Assembly: GCA_002493395.1 (NCBI GenBank)
Contig: DKYS01000076.1
Location: 12,764-29,422, forward strand
Reading direction: 5' to 3'
Source: Turicibacter sp. UBA7094
Lineage (GTDB): Bacteria > Bacillota_I > Bacilli_A > MOL361 > Turicibacteraceae
DNA length: 16,659 nucleotides
The notes below the pieces were generated by a model. It did no database searches. It saw nothing but the letters and a program-made list of their open reading frames with translations, and was not told the DNA's origin. Of the stretch, positions 1-6,303 are shown in pieces. The position numbers and the translations under genes were made by a program. The stretch's first letter is position 1, and each line of letters starts with the position of its first letter.

Positions 1-8
1 ATACGATT

Positions 9-47
9 AAGGACTAATTTCGATATTCATTCGAGAAGAGTCCTTTT
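9..47 (+). terminator. Possible terminator of a plus-strand gene left of the window
   Basis: AAGGACT (9-15) pairs with AGTCCTT (39-45), with an inner TCGA/TCGA helix (20-23 with 31-34). On the plus strand it is followed by a T-rich stretch. There is no T-run on the minus strand, so it would serve a plus-strand gene ending before position 1. The stem is interrupted, so confidence is limited. Confidence 0.35.
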
Positions 48-130
48 ATATTTTTATCTTCATTTCGTCTCATAAATAGATTCAGCTATTTTATAAAAAA
101 ATCTAAATTTGCTGATAAAAGAAAATTATC

Positions 131-319
131 TCATTGGTCTATACACCCTTTAGATGACTTAGATTCAAATTCATCTCCCCTTGAACCGTTATCAGGATAC
201 TGAAATCCTCTATCTCTACAACGAAGTGCGCCCTCATCCCAATTTTTAGCGACGGCTTCTTTTTTAGAAAACAAAGATTTTCTCTTTTCTTCCCCTAATA
301 AAAACTCCCTTCTTAGCAT
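131..319 (-). CDS. Doubtful small hypothetical protein (62 codons)
   Basis: The reading frame is open for 62 codons and encodes a highly charged peptide with two cysteines; I do not recognise it. In favour: the middle of the ORF is visibly less AT-rich than the flanks, and a hairpin with a U-tract ends just upstream, so a new transcript could begin here. Against: no Shine-Dalgarno precedes the ATG at 317-319, an AAGGGAG lies inside the ORF instead of before it, and no promoter is obvious. It may be a gene remnant or a chance ORF. Confidence 0.2.
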   Translation of the reverse strand: MLRREFLLGEEKRKSLFSKKEAVAKNWDEGALRCRDRGFQYPDNGSRGDEFESKSSKGCIDQ

Positions 320-337
320 GAAACTACTACAATCATG

Positions 338-377
338 AAAAAAGCAACTGGATTAGATTCACTCCTTCCAATTGCTT
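338..377 (-). terminator. Intrinsic terminator of an unidentified minus-strand transcript
   Basis: On the minus strand AAGCAATTGGA (367-377) pairs with TCCAGTTGCTT (342-352) through 11 positions, one of them G-U, and the stem runs into six U (338-343). The plus strand has no U-tract after the stem, so this stops leftward transcription. The only minus-strand sequence upstream before the rhodanese is non-coding or a 16-codon ORF, so the terminated RNA would be short. Confidence 0.5.
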
Positions 378-564
378 AGGTTGCGATTAATAATTGTCTG
401 ATTTAAATGGACAACTCAGGTTCAAAAAGGCCAACACAACAACTTCCTTATTTAAAATCATTATAACTATTTTTAAGGCATCTCTCTTTTATTTATTACT
501 TACAAAAACACAAGCAACCTTTTTATTTTTTCATAGTATATATTAAGTATATCATTGTTTATAT

Positions 565-593
565 TTTACACGATGACGTTATTGTCATTTAAA
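565..593 (+). promoter_or_regulatory. Candidate rhodanese promoter with a dyad in the spacer
   Basis: TTTACA (565-570), a 17-bp spacer and TTTAAA (588-593) form a plausible sigma-A type promoter about 40 bp before the rhodanese ATG. The spacer is largely filled by an inverted repeat, ATGAC (573-577) and GTCAT (584-588), separated by 6 bp. A regulator could bind there, but no known operator was recognised. Confidence 0.35.
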
Positions 594-633
594 ATATAAG
601 ATGATTTACGAGATTTAAATAAGGAGGTTTATT

Positions 634-933
634 ATGCCTAAAAGTATTTCTATCTCTCAACTTAATCAACTGATGAATACTCAACCTAAACCAATCATCA
701 TTGATATTCGTGAGCCTTACCAATTTGCAGGCTACCACCTAAATACGGCTGTTAACATCCCTTATCAAAAGCTTGTCATGTATCCAGAACGTTATCTCAA
801 CCGTGCAAATACTTACTACCTTATTTGCGAACATGGTGGCGAAAGTTACCGTGCCTGTATGATGTTAGAATCAAGTGGCTATCATGTCGTTAGCATCGCC
901 GGGGGATACACCAATATGCGTTATCGGTATTAA
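634..933 (+). CDS. Single-domain rhodanese-like protein
   Basis: This 99-residue protein is a complete single rhodanese domain. Visible hallmarks are the N-terminal strand and turn IIIDIREPYQF (residues 21-31), the GYHLNTAVNIPY segment (33-44), a candidate catalytic Cys65 in the loop CEHGGES, and the C-terminal SGYHVVSIAGGY (81-92). Rhodaneses carry a persulfide on this cysteine and pass sulfur to acceptors in the cytoplasm. The loop usually reads CxxGxR; here Glu70 stands where Arg is typical, so the donor or acceptor may differ. The start is firm: AAGGAGG (621-627) lies 6 nt before the ATG. It is a one-gene unit ending in a terminator shared with the convergent pseudouridine synthase gene. 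No sulfur-metabolism partner lies nearby, so its physiological role is open. Confidence 0.9.
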   Translation: MPKSISISQLNQLMNTQPKPIIIDIREPYQFAGYHLNTAVNIPYQKLVMYPERYLNRANTYYLICEHGGESYRACMMLESSGYHVVSIAGGYTNMRYRY

Positions 934-962
934 AAAAAGTGAGCTGAAAAACTCACTTTTTT
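934..962. terminator. Bidirectional terminator between rhodanese and pseudouridine synthase
   Basis: A-run plus GTGAG (934-943) pairs with CTCAC plus T-run (952-962). Both strands show a stem followed by U residues. The last codons and stop of the pseudouridine synthase gene (stop 953-955) lie inside the stem. Confidence 0.75.
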
Positions 963-1828
963 AATATCAATCGTTGAGGAATCGAAGTTTTAAACTGCAT
1001 CATCTCTTGTGTAACTGGGTGAATGAACTCAACATAATAACTATGTAATAAATGCCCCTCACTCAAAACAAGAGCCTCCTCATCATAAAGCGTATCCCCG
1101 ATCAAAGGATGTCCAATAAATGCTAGATGAACTCGAATTTGGTGTGTCCGTCCTGTCTCTAAGCGACATTCGACCAATGTTTCATCCTCATAATTTTTAA
1201 GAACTTGATAGTGAGTTATGGCGTGATCCCCGTCTTTTAAAACCCCGCGCTTGACCTTTCCCTCTTCCAACCTCCCAATAGGAGCATTGATGGTTCCATC
1301 GCCTTCCAAACGTCCTTTAACTAACGTATAATATTTACGTTTCATGTGTTTGATTTGATCGGTCATAAGATGGTGAATATGCCGATACTTAGCCACAACT
1401 AATAAGCCAGATGTATCTTTATCTAATCGGTTGACAAAATGAAGGGTTGAATCAATTTGGTGCTGGTCATAGTAATGGGCTAGCGCATTCGCTAATGTTT
1501 CATCTGGGTATCTGATAGATGGAATCGTTGGTAATCCCGGTGGTTTATTAATAACCAATAAATAATCATCCTCATACACAATCTCTAACGGATAATCATA
1601 AGGACGTAATCCCTCACTTCGGGTCTCTTTCGGAAAAACGACCACTAATTGGTCACCTGCATTTAACGAATAACGCACCGTCTGTAAACGCCCATTAACA
1701 AGGAATTGCCCTCCTCGATGCTTCGTCGCCACAATGGCTTTTTTAGATATTCGCTGTTGTTTTAAATAATTGAGCAAAGGCATGCCCGATTCTTCCTCTT
1801 TAATATGATAGGTTAATGTTAAACTCAT
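953..1828 (-). CDS. RluA/RluD-family rRNA pseudouridine synthase
   Basis: The 291-residue protein belongs to the RluA/RluC/RluD family, which isomerises uridine to pseudouridine in 23S rRNA or tRNA. Key features are the catalytic motif NRLDKDTSG (133-141) with Asp136 as predicted nucleophile, the LVINKPPGLP segment (91-100), and the C-terminal ETGRTHQIRVHLAFIGHPLIGD block (224-245). Residues 1-65 look like an S4-type RNA-binding region (NGR at 45-47) but are divergent. The ATG follows AGGAG (1836-1840) by 7 nt; this site overlaps the nadK stop codon, so translation is probably coupled. It is the last gene of relQ-nadK-synthase, in the position of B. subtilis yjbO. The exact target uridine cannot be read from the sequence. 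The family assignment is secure; RluD-like versus another paralogue is not. Confidence 0.93.
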   Translation of the reverse strand: MSLTLTYHIKEEESGMPLLNYLKQQRISKKAIVATKHRGGQFLVNGRLQTVRYSLNAGDQLVVVFPKETRSEGLRPYDYPLEIVYEDDYLLVINKPPGLPTIPSIRYPDETLANALAHYYDQHQIDSTLHFVNRLDKDTSGLLVVAKYRHIHHLMTDQIKHMKRKYYTLVKGRLEGDGTINAPIGRLEEGKVKRGVLKDGDHAITHYQVLKNYEDETLVECRLETGRTHQIRVHLAFIGHPLIGDTLYDEEALVLSEGHLLHSYYVEFIHPVTQEMMQFKTSIPQRLILKK

Positions 1829-1838
1829 CGTCGTACTC

Positions 1839-2636
1839 CTATAAAAAATGCTGTTTTACACGATTCCAAAACAGACCCTCTCGTCGTTTGATAAAGGTAA
1901 CTGAACGATTCGACAAAGACACTCTAATTTTTTGAATATTTTGATAAGATTCATAAAGATGGTCTCTCGTAATCGTGACATCTTTAAAATTCTCAGATTG
2001 AAGTGTAACCGTCTGTTCTTCTGGAATAATTAATGGCGATCCAATGGTTCGAAAGACATTATTATTAATCGATGCAATTTCAGTCATCTGAAAAGCTCTT
2101 AATGTTGGATAAATTAGTGCCCCACCTAATGATTTATTATAGGCCGTACTTCCCGTTGGCGTTGACAAACAGACACCTGTTCCACGGAAAGATTCAAAAA
2201 ATAAATCATCGATTGTGACATTTAAATGTTGGGTACGGTATGCATTTAATAACGTCATCTCATTAAATGCATACAATTGGTGACAGACTTCATATGACGT
2301 ACTTCCACACTCGCAAAGAACAATCGATAATAATGGATATTGGCAAACGTTTCGATGATCCTGTTGTAAAAAATCAACGACCTCATCTAACTCGCTCGGT
2401 AACCAATCCGTGTAATAGCCTAAGTGCCCCGTATGAATTCCAATAAACTTGATGTCCTCGATTTGATTTATATAATGATGAACAGCATGCAAAACGGTCC
2501 CATCCCCCCCAACCGTTAATACAATATCGGGACAATGGTCATCAATTTCGATTCCTTGTTCTACTAATTTTTCAATGAGTTGTTGTTTAACCTGCCATGA
2601 AACTTCACGTTCATTCGTATAGATAGCGACTCTCAT
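1839..2636 (-). CDS. nadK: NAD kinase (ATP/polyphosphate-NAD kinase)
   Basis: This enzyme phosphorylates NAD to NADP in the cytoplasm, supplying NADPH for biosynthesis and thiol defence. The 265-residue protein has the family signature GGDGT (43-47) with catalytic Asp45, the GHLGY turn (70-74), NE (125-126), and the characteristic TPTGSTAYNKSLGGA (159-173). The length is normal for the short bacterial form (about 265-300). The start is clear: AAAGGAG (2643-2649) precedes the ATG by 6 nt, inside the relQ coding sequence, and relQ ends only 1 nt before the ATG (TAG-A-ATG), so the two are translationally coupled. The gene sits in the same place as B. subtilis ppnKA (yjbN). Co-transcription with an alarmone synthetase joins the NADP pool to the stringent-response gene cluster; that link is inference from context. 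Confidence 0.97.
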   Translation of the reverse strand: MRVAIYTNEREVSWQVKQQLIEKLVEQGIEIDDHCPDIVLTVGGDGTVLHAVHHYINQIEDIKFIGIHTGHLGYYTDWLPSELDEVVDFLQQDHRNVCQYPLLSIVLCECGSTSYEVCHQLYAFNEMTLLNAYRTQHLNVTIDDLFFESFRGTGVCLSTPTGSTAYNKSLGGALIYPTLRAFQMTEIASINNNVFRTIGSPLIIPEEQTVTLQSENFKDVTITRDHLYESYQNIQKIRVSLSNRSVTFIKRREGLFWNRVKQHFL

Positions 2637-2637
2637 T

Positions 2638-3339
2638 CTAATCTCCTTTATGTTTTTTAATCAAATAGTCTTCATTTAAGGTCACGAGATTCGCGGTCGG
2701 TTCAATCACTCGATACTCATCAGATTGTCGTTTTTCAAATGTTTTTTGTGCCTCCGCTATTTCATCGCGTATCTCCGACATTTGACCATCAAGCCAGGCT
2801 GCTGCTTCCGCCGCCTGTTTTAGGCGGTCTTTAATTCCTTCAGGAATCTGCCCTTCATATTTATAGTTTAAAGAATGTTCGATACTCGCCCAAAAGTTCA
2901 TAGCTAACGTCCGAATTTGAAACTCAACCATGACCTTTTTCATTCCATCAATCGTCTCTAAATGGTAATAGGCATGAATATGATAAGAACGATACCCACT
3001 TTCACGTTGCATTGAAATATAGTCACGTGTTTCAACAATTTCTAAATCTTGTCGTTTCTTTAATAAGTCCACGACCATATAAATATCTTCAACAAATTGA
3101 CAGTTAATCCGAATACCAGCAATATCATATACCCGACTCATTTCATTAATCGTTAGCCCCATGCGTTCTAATTTATCTAAAATACTCGCAATCGTTTTAA
3201 TTCGGCCATCCACGAACTCAATCGGTGAATGTAACCCTTTCGTTTTATATTGTTGGCGAATTCCCCTTAAATTGATCTTTAACTCTTGCAGGGCTAATTC
3301 ATACGGTTCAAAAAAACTTAACCAATCCATTAAATTCAC
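2638..3339 (-). CDS. relQ: Small alarmone synthetase, (p)ppGpp synthetase RelQ/YjbM type
   Basis: RelQ transfers pyrophosphate from ATP to GDP or GTP to make (p)ppGpp. The 233-residue protein holds only the synthetase domain, with no HD hydrolase, TGS or ACT domain, so it is a small alarmone synthetase that should be unable to degrade the alarmone. Motifs: SPIEFVDGRIK (38-48), YDIAGIR (71-77, Asp72), GYRSYH (115-120), and EFQIRTLAMNFWASIEH (139-155, Glu139 catalytic by family knowledge), then a charged C-terminal helix (180-205). The frame opens with GTG at 3337-3339; an ATG three codons in (3328-3330) follows AGAGGTG by 6 nt and may be the true start. The GTG start gives N-terminal spacing like B. 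subtilis YjbM as I recall it. It heads the operon with nadK, driven by a candidate extended -10 promoter that overlaps the divergent CYTH promoter. Confidence 0.95.
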   Translation of the reverse strand: MNLMDWLSFFEPYELALQELKINLRGIRQQYKTKGLHSPIEFVDGRIKTIASILDKLERMGLTINEMSRVYDIAGIRINCQFVEDIYMVVDLLKKRQDLEIVETRDYISMQRESGYRSYHIHAYYHLETIDGMKKVMVEFQIRTLAMNFWASIEHSLNYKYEGQIPEGIKDRLKQAAEAAAWLDGQMSEIRDEIAEAQKTFEKRQSDEYRVIEPTANLVTLNEDYLIKKHKGD

Positions 3340-3408
3340 CTCTACCTTTTACTTAAATTTATTTCCTTATTATCGCTCACTTTATTTTTAAAATCCATTA
3401 AACACTCA

Positions 3409-3437
3409 TTGATTATATCACGTCTTTGCGTCATAAT
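3409..3437 (+). promoter_or_regulatory. Candidate promoter of the CYTH gene
   Basis: TTGATT (3409-3414), a 17-bp spacer and CATAAT (3432-3437) precede the CYTH start. Predicted transcription would begin near 3444, leaving a very short leader that barely contains the ribosome binding site AGAGGTGAG (3443-3451). The -35 hexamer overlaps the relQ -10 on the opposite strand. Confidence 0.4.
3412..3420 (-). promoter_or_regulatory. Candidate extended -10 promoter of relQ-nadK operon
   Basis: Read on the minus strand the site is TG-A-TATAAT, a perfect extended -10. The -35 position (TTAATT at 17 bp spacing) is weak, as is usual for extended -10 promoters. The leader to the relQ start is about 65 nt, AT-rich, with no clear hairpin. 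Confidence 0.5.
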
Positions 3438-3458
3438 TAAATAGAGGTGAGATTCTTT

Positions 3459-4031
3459 ATGGCGACAAATCTAGAAATTGAATTTAAAAATATGTTAACA
3501 GAAGTAGAATATAATCGATTACTACAAGAATTCGATATTAATGAAGAACAAATTTGGTTACAAAAAAATGTCTATTTTGATACAAAAAATAGTGATCTCA
3601 AACACAAAGAGGCGGCCCTTCGGGTTCGTGTCAAAAATAACACCTATGAACTAACACTAAAAACAAAAAAAGAAATAGGATTACTCGAAACCAATCAATC
3701 CATTACTAAAACAGAATACAAAGCCTTAAAATACGATCAGATTTTCGTTAAAGGGCCTATTTTAGATGCCCTCCTTGAATTAGGAATTGATGTAAACCAC
3801 TTGCATGTGATCACAGATTTAGCGACCAAGCGTGCAGAAGTCGCTTATGAAGGCGGTGTCCTTGTTCTTGATAAAAGTTTTTATGGTGAAATCATCGATT
3901 ACGAACTGGAGTATGAAGTTTCTGATTTCGAAGATGGAAAACAAATATTTGAAAAGTTCTTGAAAAAACATCGAATTGAACGTCGTCCCGCTAAAAATAA
4001 AATTAGACGCGCGATGGAAGCGATGTCATAA
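3459..4031 (+). CDS. CYTH-domain protein, YjbK type (putative triphosphatase)
   Basis: The protein (190 residues) has the CYTH signature ExExK as EIEFK (6-10), then YFDT (39-42), ALRVR (53-57), LTLKTK (65-70), LVLDKS (135-140) and DYELEYE (147-153). Together these would form the charged triphosphate tunnel. CYTH enzymes bind a metal and hydrolyse triphosphates such as inorganic triphosphate, thiamine triphosphate or RNA 5' ends; the substrate here is unknown. I chose the ATG at 3459, not the GTG at 3447, because AGAGGTGAG (3443-3451) is correctly spaced only for the ATG, and the product then begins MATNLEIEFK, like YjbK. It is transcribed divergently from relQ, whereas in B. subtilis yjbK lies just upstream of yjbM on the same strand (from memory). 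It ends in a strong terminator shared with coiA. Confidence 0.9.
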   Translation: MATNLEIEFKNMLTEVEYNRLLQEFDINEEQIWLQKNVYFDTKNSDLKHKEAALRVRVKNNTYELTLKTKKEIGLLETNQSITKTEYKALKYDQIFVKGPILDALLELGIDVNHLHVITDLATKRAEVAYEGGVLVLDKSFYGEIIDYELEYEVSDFEDGKQIFEKFLKKHRIERRPAKNKIRRAMEAMS

Positions 4032-4032
4032 C

Positions 4033-4068
4033 AACAAAAAAACTAGCATAAATGCTAGTTTTTTTGTT
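4033..4068. terminator. Perfect 16-bp bidirectional terminator between CYTH gene and coiA
   Basis: Positions 4033-4048 and 4053-4068 are perfect reverse complements (16 bp, loop TAAA), with a CTAGCA/TGCTAG core flanked by A7 and T7. It terminates both convergent genes. The coiA stop (4055-4057) and its last four sense codons lie within the right arm. Confidence 0.88.
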
Positions 4069-5182
4069 GACTAAATAGTCTCCCTAGTTGGGCATCTTCT
4101 ATAAAATAAGGCTCTAATTGCGAAAATAATCTAGGTCTTTTTACATACTCATAATAGCCGAATTGTTTCCGTAACATCCCAAAATAAACGAGTAAATCTA
4201 AATAACGTTTAAGTCCGGGAGCGACATGAACACCTTCTTTTAAACGATAACTTCCCTTTAATTTTTTTCGAATATCACATAGCGTAAAAACATCCTGTTC
4301 CTCATACTCACTCATAATACATAAGACAACATAGGCCTGCCAAATAAAAAGTGGTTTAACATACACTTCACCTTCAATCGGCCAACCGACCACAGAAGGT
4401 AATAAAGATAAATTAATTAAAAATGGCGCACATAATCTCAATAATTTATACTCTTTGCGTTGATAATTTGCAAACTTATAACAACGAAAATCTTTTTTAA
4501 GGGCTATCCATTCTTCTATGTGCCGAACCGGAACTTCCTCAGGTATTGCTAGTAGTTGTTGAAGCGTCACCTTATCTAATGGAAATACTTCTTTCGTTGC
4601 ATCAATTTCACGTTGATTAATCCAAACGATCTGCCGTAAAAAGGTCACTTGCTTAGACTTCCCATTCAAATGAATGAACGGTTTATCTTTTTGCAACCTC
4701 ATCACACGATCTAAACGATACGTCCGCTTTAATAACGTTAAATCACCGATGAAAATCCATACAACCTCTATTTCTGCACGCTGATAATCCTGATTTCTCT
4801 GTTTAAATACTTCCGGTGACATCATACTTTTTTGAACCTCTAGGGCATAAGATTTCCCACTCCACTTAAAAAAAAGGTCTGCTATGCGCTTGCCATCTGG
4901 TAACCGATACTCCATCTGAATCTCTTTAGCGCCACAGTCCTCCAACCACTGTGCAAGCATATTTTTGCACCTTAGATGTAACTCACTCTCGGACTCGTGT
5001 AGCGCATAATTACACGGAGTAAGGTGAGCAAAATGAGGGCGGCGTTTTGATCCCTGCTTTAAGATAACAGGGGCCCCACAGTAAGGGCAGGAAAAGTTAT
5101 TAATTAATTTCAACTCTGAAATTTGATTAGATGATACGTTTGTTAAATCAATTAATTCTTCATTTTGTCGAGCTCTTATCAT
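4055..5182 (-). CDS. coiA: Competence protein CoiA-like
   Basis: CoiA-family proteins act in natural transformation after DNA uptake, during recombination of incoming single strands; they carry a zinc-finger-like N-terminus and a restriction-endonuclease-like core. Counting from the ATG, this 375-residue protein shows SCPYCG (31-36; Cys32, Cys35), RRPHFAHL (47-54), a further Cys57, and the nuclease-type core IADLFF (100-105, Asp102) with ALEVQKS (113-119, Glu115 and Gln117), matching D...ExQ of the PD-(D/E)xK superfamily. Residues beyond 200 form a divergent C-terminal region. The frame extends to a TTG at 5185, but GAGGTGA (5189-5195) is 6 nt before the ATG at 5180-5182 and only 3 nt before the TTG. 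It lies 47 nt after the nucleotidyltransferase gene, probably the same transcript. No other competence gene is in the window. Confidence 0.9.
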   Translation of the reverse strand: MIRARQNEELIDLTNVSSNQISELKLINNFSCPYCGAPVILKQGSKRRPHFAHLTPCNYALHESESELHLRCKNMLAQWLEDCGAKEIQMEYRLPDGKRIADLFFKWSGKSYALEVQKSMMSPEVFKQRNQDYQRAEIEVVWIFIGDLTLLKRTYRLDRVMRLQKDKPFIHLNGKSKQVTFLRQIVWINQREIDATKEVFPLDKVTLQQLLAIPEEVPVRHIEEWIALKKDFRCYKFANYQRKEYKLLRLCAPFLINLSLLPSVVGWPIEGEVYVKPLFIWQAYVVLCIMSEYEEQDVFTLCDIRKKLKGSYRLKEGVHVAPGLKRYLDLLVYFGMLRKQFGYYEYVKRPRLFSQLEPYFIEDAQLGRLFSQQKN

Positions 5183-5229
5183 CAACTATCACCTCAATTT
5201 AATATACGTTAAACAAAGGTGATTTCCTT

Positions 5230-6042
5230 TTATAAAAGTTGCTCTTGTTGCAAAAGTTCTGTTAGCTGATCAATCATGAGATCAATGACGCTTAATAGTT
5301 GTTTATCATAACGATTCGCATGGACAAATAGCAATTCAATATGTTCCCTCATTAATTTAGGTAAAATCGTACAAGTTTCCTCCGTAATCTGAATAATTCG
5401 ATTTTCAATCGGATAATACTGACGATTAAGGGCAAAAATAATCTCTAAATAACACTTTAAATAATGAGTTAAAAGGTCCGAAATATGGATTCGATCTCGG
5501 TGTTCTAATGCCCGTTCAAACCGGATGTAATATGACTTATGGCTCTTTTTCAAAAGTGGATACTGAATCGTAATAATCCGCTTTCTCATTTGGTCAGAAT
5601 AATAAGACGTATATTTTTCTTTTAAATTCGTCAATATCTGATGACGATCGAATAATATATTGGAATTATGAATAAAATACGCAACTTGCGTCGATGTGTG
5701 ACGGGTAATATTAGCCTCATCGGTCACTGCGACTAATTCTTTCTCAACCGTGCTAATATCAAGGTAACAAAGGTCCAGTTCAACAGCAAAATCAAGTAAA
5801 GAACAATGGTCAATGTTTACTTCCCCTTGACAATCTAACTCAATAGAGTCTGAAAATTTAATAAGTATTTGTCGGCGTTTCTCCTGAGCAATCGGTTCAG
5901 TGAAATAAATAACAATATTAATATCTGATAGTTCATCTTGGTAATTAGAAAATTTAGATCCTGACATCGCAATTGCCGTCACTTCTTCAAGCGTCTTAAA
6001 TTCAGCCATTAATCGATGTAAAATTTCATTCACATTAATCAT
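5230..6042 (-). CDS. Nucleotidyltransferase-fold protein with DUF4037-like C-terminus
   Basis: The first 100 residues look like a pol-beta-type nucleotidyltransferase domain: AMSGSKFS (25-32) gives the GS motif, SDINIVIYF (39-47) the strand that normally carries the catalytic D-x-D, and ELDLCYLD (88-95) the likely third acidic strand. Here Asp40 is followed by Asn42 instead of the second Asp, so activity is uncertain. The helical second half, with RFERALEHRDRI (174-185) and FALNRQYYPIENR (203-215), resembles the DUF4037-type region of similar proteins; this match is from memory. Related folds modify aminoglycosides, RNA or proteins, and no substrate can be assigned. The ATG has a GAGGGG site 8 nt upstream. 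It is probably co-transcribed with coiA. In Bacillus-type gene orders this slot holds mecA, which is absent. Confidence 0.6.
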   Translation of the reverse strand: MINVNEILHRLMAEFKTLEEVTAIAMSGSKFSNYQDELSDINIVIYFTEPIAQEKRRQILIKFSDSIELDCQGEVNIDHCSLLDFAVELDLCYLDISTVEKELVAVTDEANITRHTSTQVAYFIHNSNILFDRHQILTNLKEKYTSYYSDQMRKRIITIQYPLLKKSHKSYYIRFERALEHRDRIHISDLLTHYLKCYLEIIFALNRQYYPIENRIIQITEETCTILPKLMREHIELLFVHANRYDKQLLSVIDLMIDQLTELLQQEQLL

Positions 6043-6175
6043 CTCGCACGCCCCTCTCTCGACATTTAATTTATAATATAAAAAAACTACCTTATCGTCT
6101 TCTCAAATTGTCCGTAATGTTAAAGATAACTTAATACATTCTATTCGCCCACCTTTTTAAATAGAACCCGTACAT

Positions 6176-6209
6176 AAAAAAACACCTCCATCCTTTAGAA
6201 AAGAGGTGT
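6176..6209 (-). terminator. Terminator downstream of spx
   Basis: On the minus strand ACACCTC (6203-6209) pairs with GAGGTGT (6182-6188), followed by seven U (6176-6182). It lies about 95 nt beyond the spx stop, so the spx mRNA has a sizeable 3' untranslated region. It separates spx from the nucleotidyltransferase-coiA unit. Confidence 0.75.
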
Positions 6210-6303
6210 CTTATCTATCATTCAACTTATTTTTTTAGGGACAAAACGTATTCATTTACTCCATTAGGTCTTTTAATAGCCAACATAAAAATCTACGAAT
6301 AGA

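Larger units (their letters stand above)
48..633. other. Long AT-rich intergenic region with little recognisable coding
   Basis: No confidently recognisable gene lies between the left edge and the rhodanese start at 634. Seen here: a doubtful 62-codon minus-strand ORF (131-319), a minus-strand terminator-like hairpin (338-377), a 16-codon minus-strand ORF with a Shine-Dalgarno-like AAGGAAG (ORF 387-437, site 443-449), a TATAAT on the minus strand (460-465) without a good -35, and the rhodanese promoter (565-593). The rest is very AT-rich and shows nothing I can name. No tRNA or riboswitch fold was recognised. Confidence 0.5.

Noticed and set aside
1..633. Possible tRNA, attachment site or insertion-sequence end in the left AT-rich region
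   Set aside because: GTTCAA-like strings occur near 150-190 and 418-424, but no cloverleaf, CCA end, paired terminal repeats or transposase could be found.
953..1828. Asn in place of His in the pseudouridine synthase HRLD motif
   Set aside because: Asn at this position is common in the family; the catalytic Asp is present, so this is not unusual.
3447..3458. GTG start for the CYTH protein at 3447
   Set aside because: That GTG is part of the AGAGGTGAG ribosome binding site for the ATG at 3459, and family members begin near MxxxxEIEFK.
5215..5230. Small AAAGG/CCTTT hairpin between the nucleotidyltransferase gene and coiA
   Set aside because: Only 5 bp with a poor U-tract; too weak to call a terminator, so the two genes are treated as one transcript.
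6227..6286. Minus-strand 19-codon ORF (MLAIKRPNGV...) between spx and its terminator
   Set aside because: No ribosome binding site precedes it and it is short; more likely part of the spx 3' untranslated region or a chance frame.
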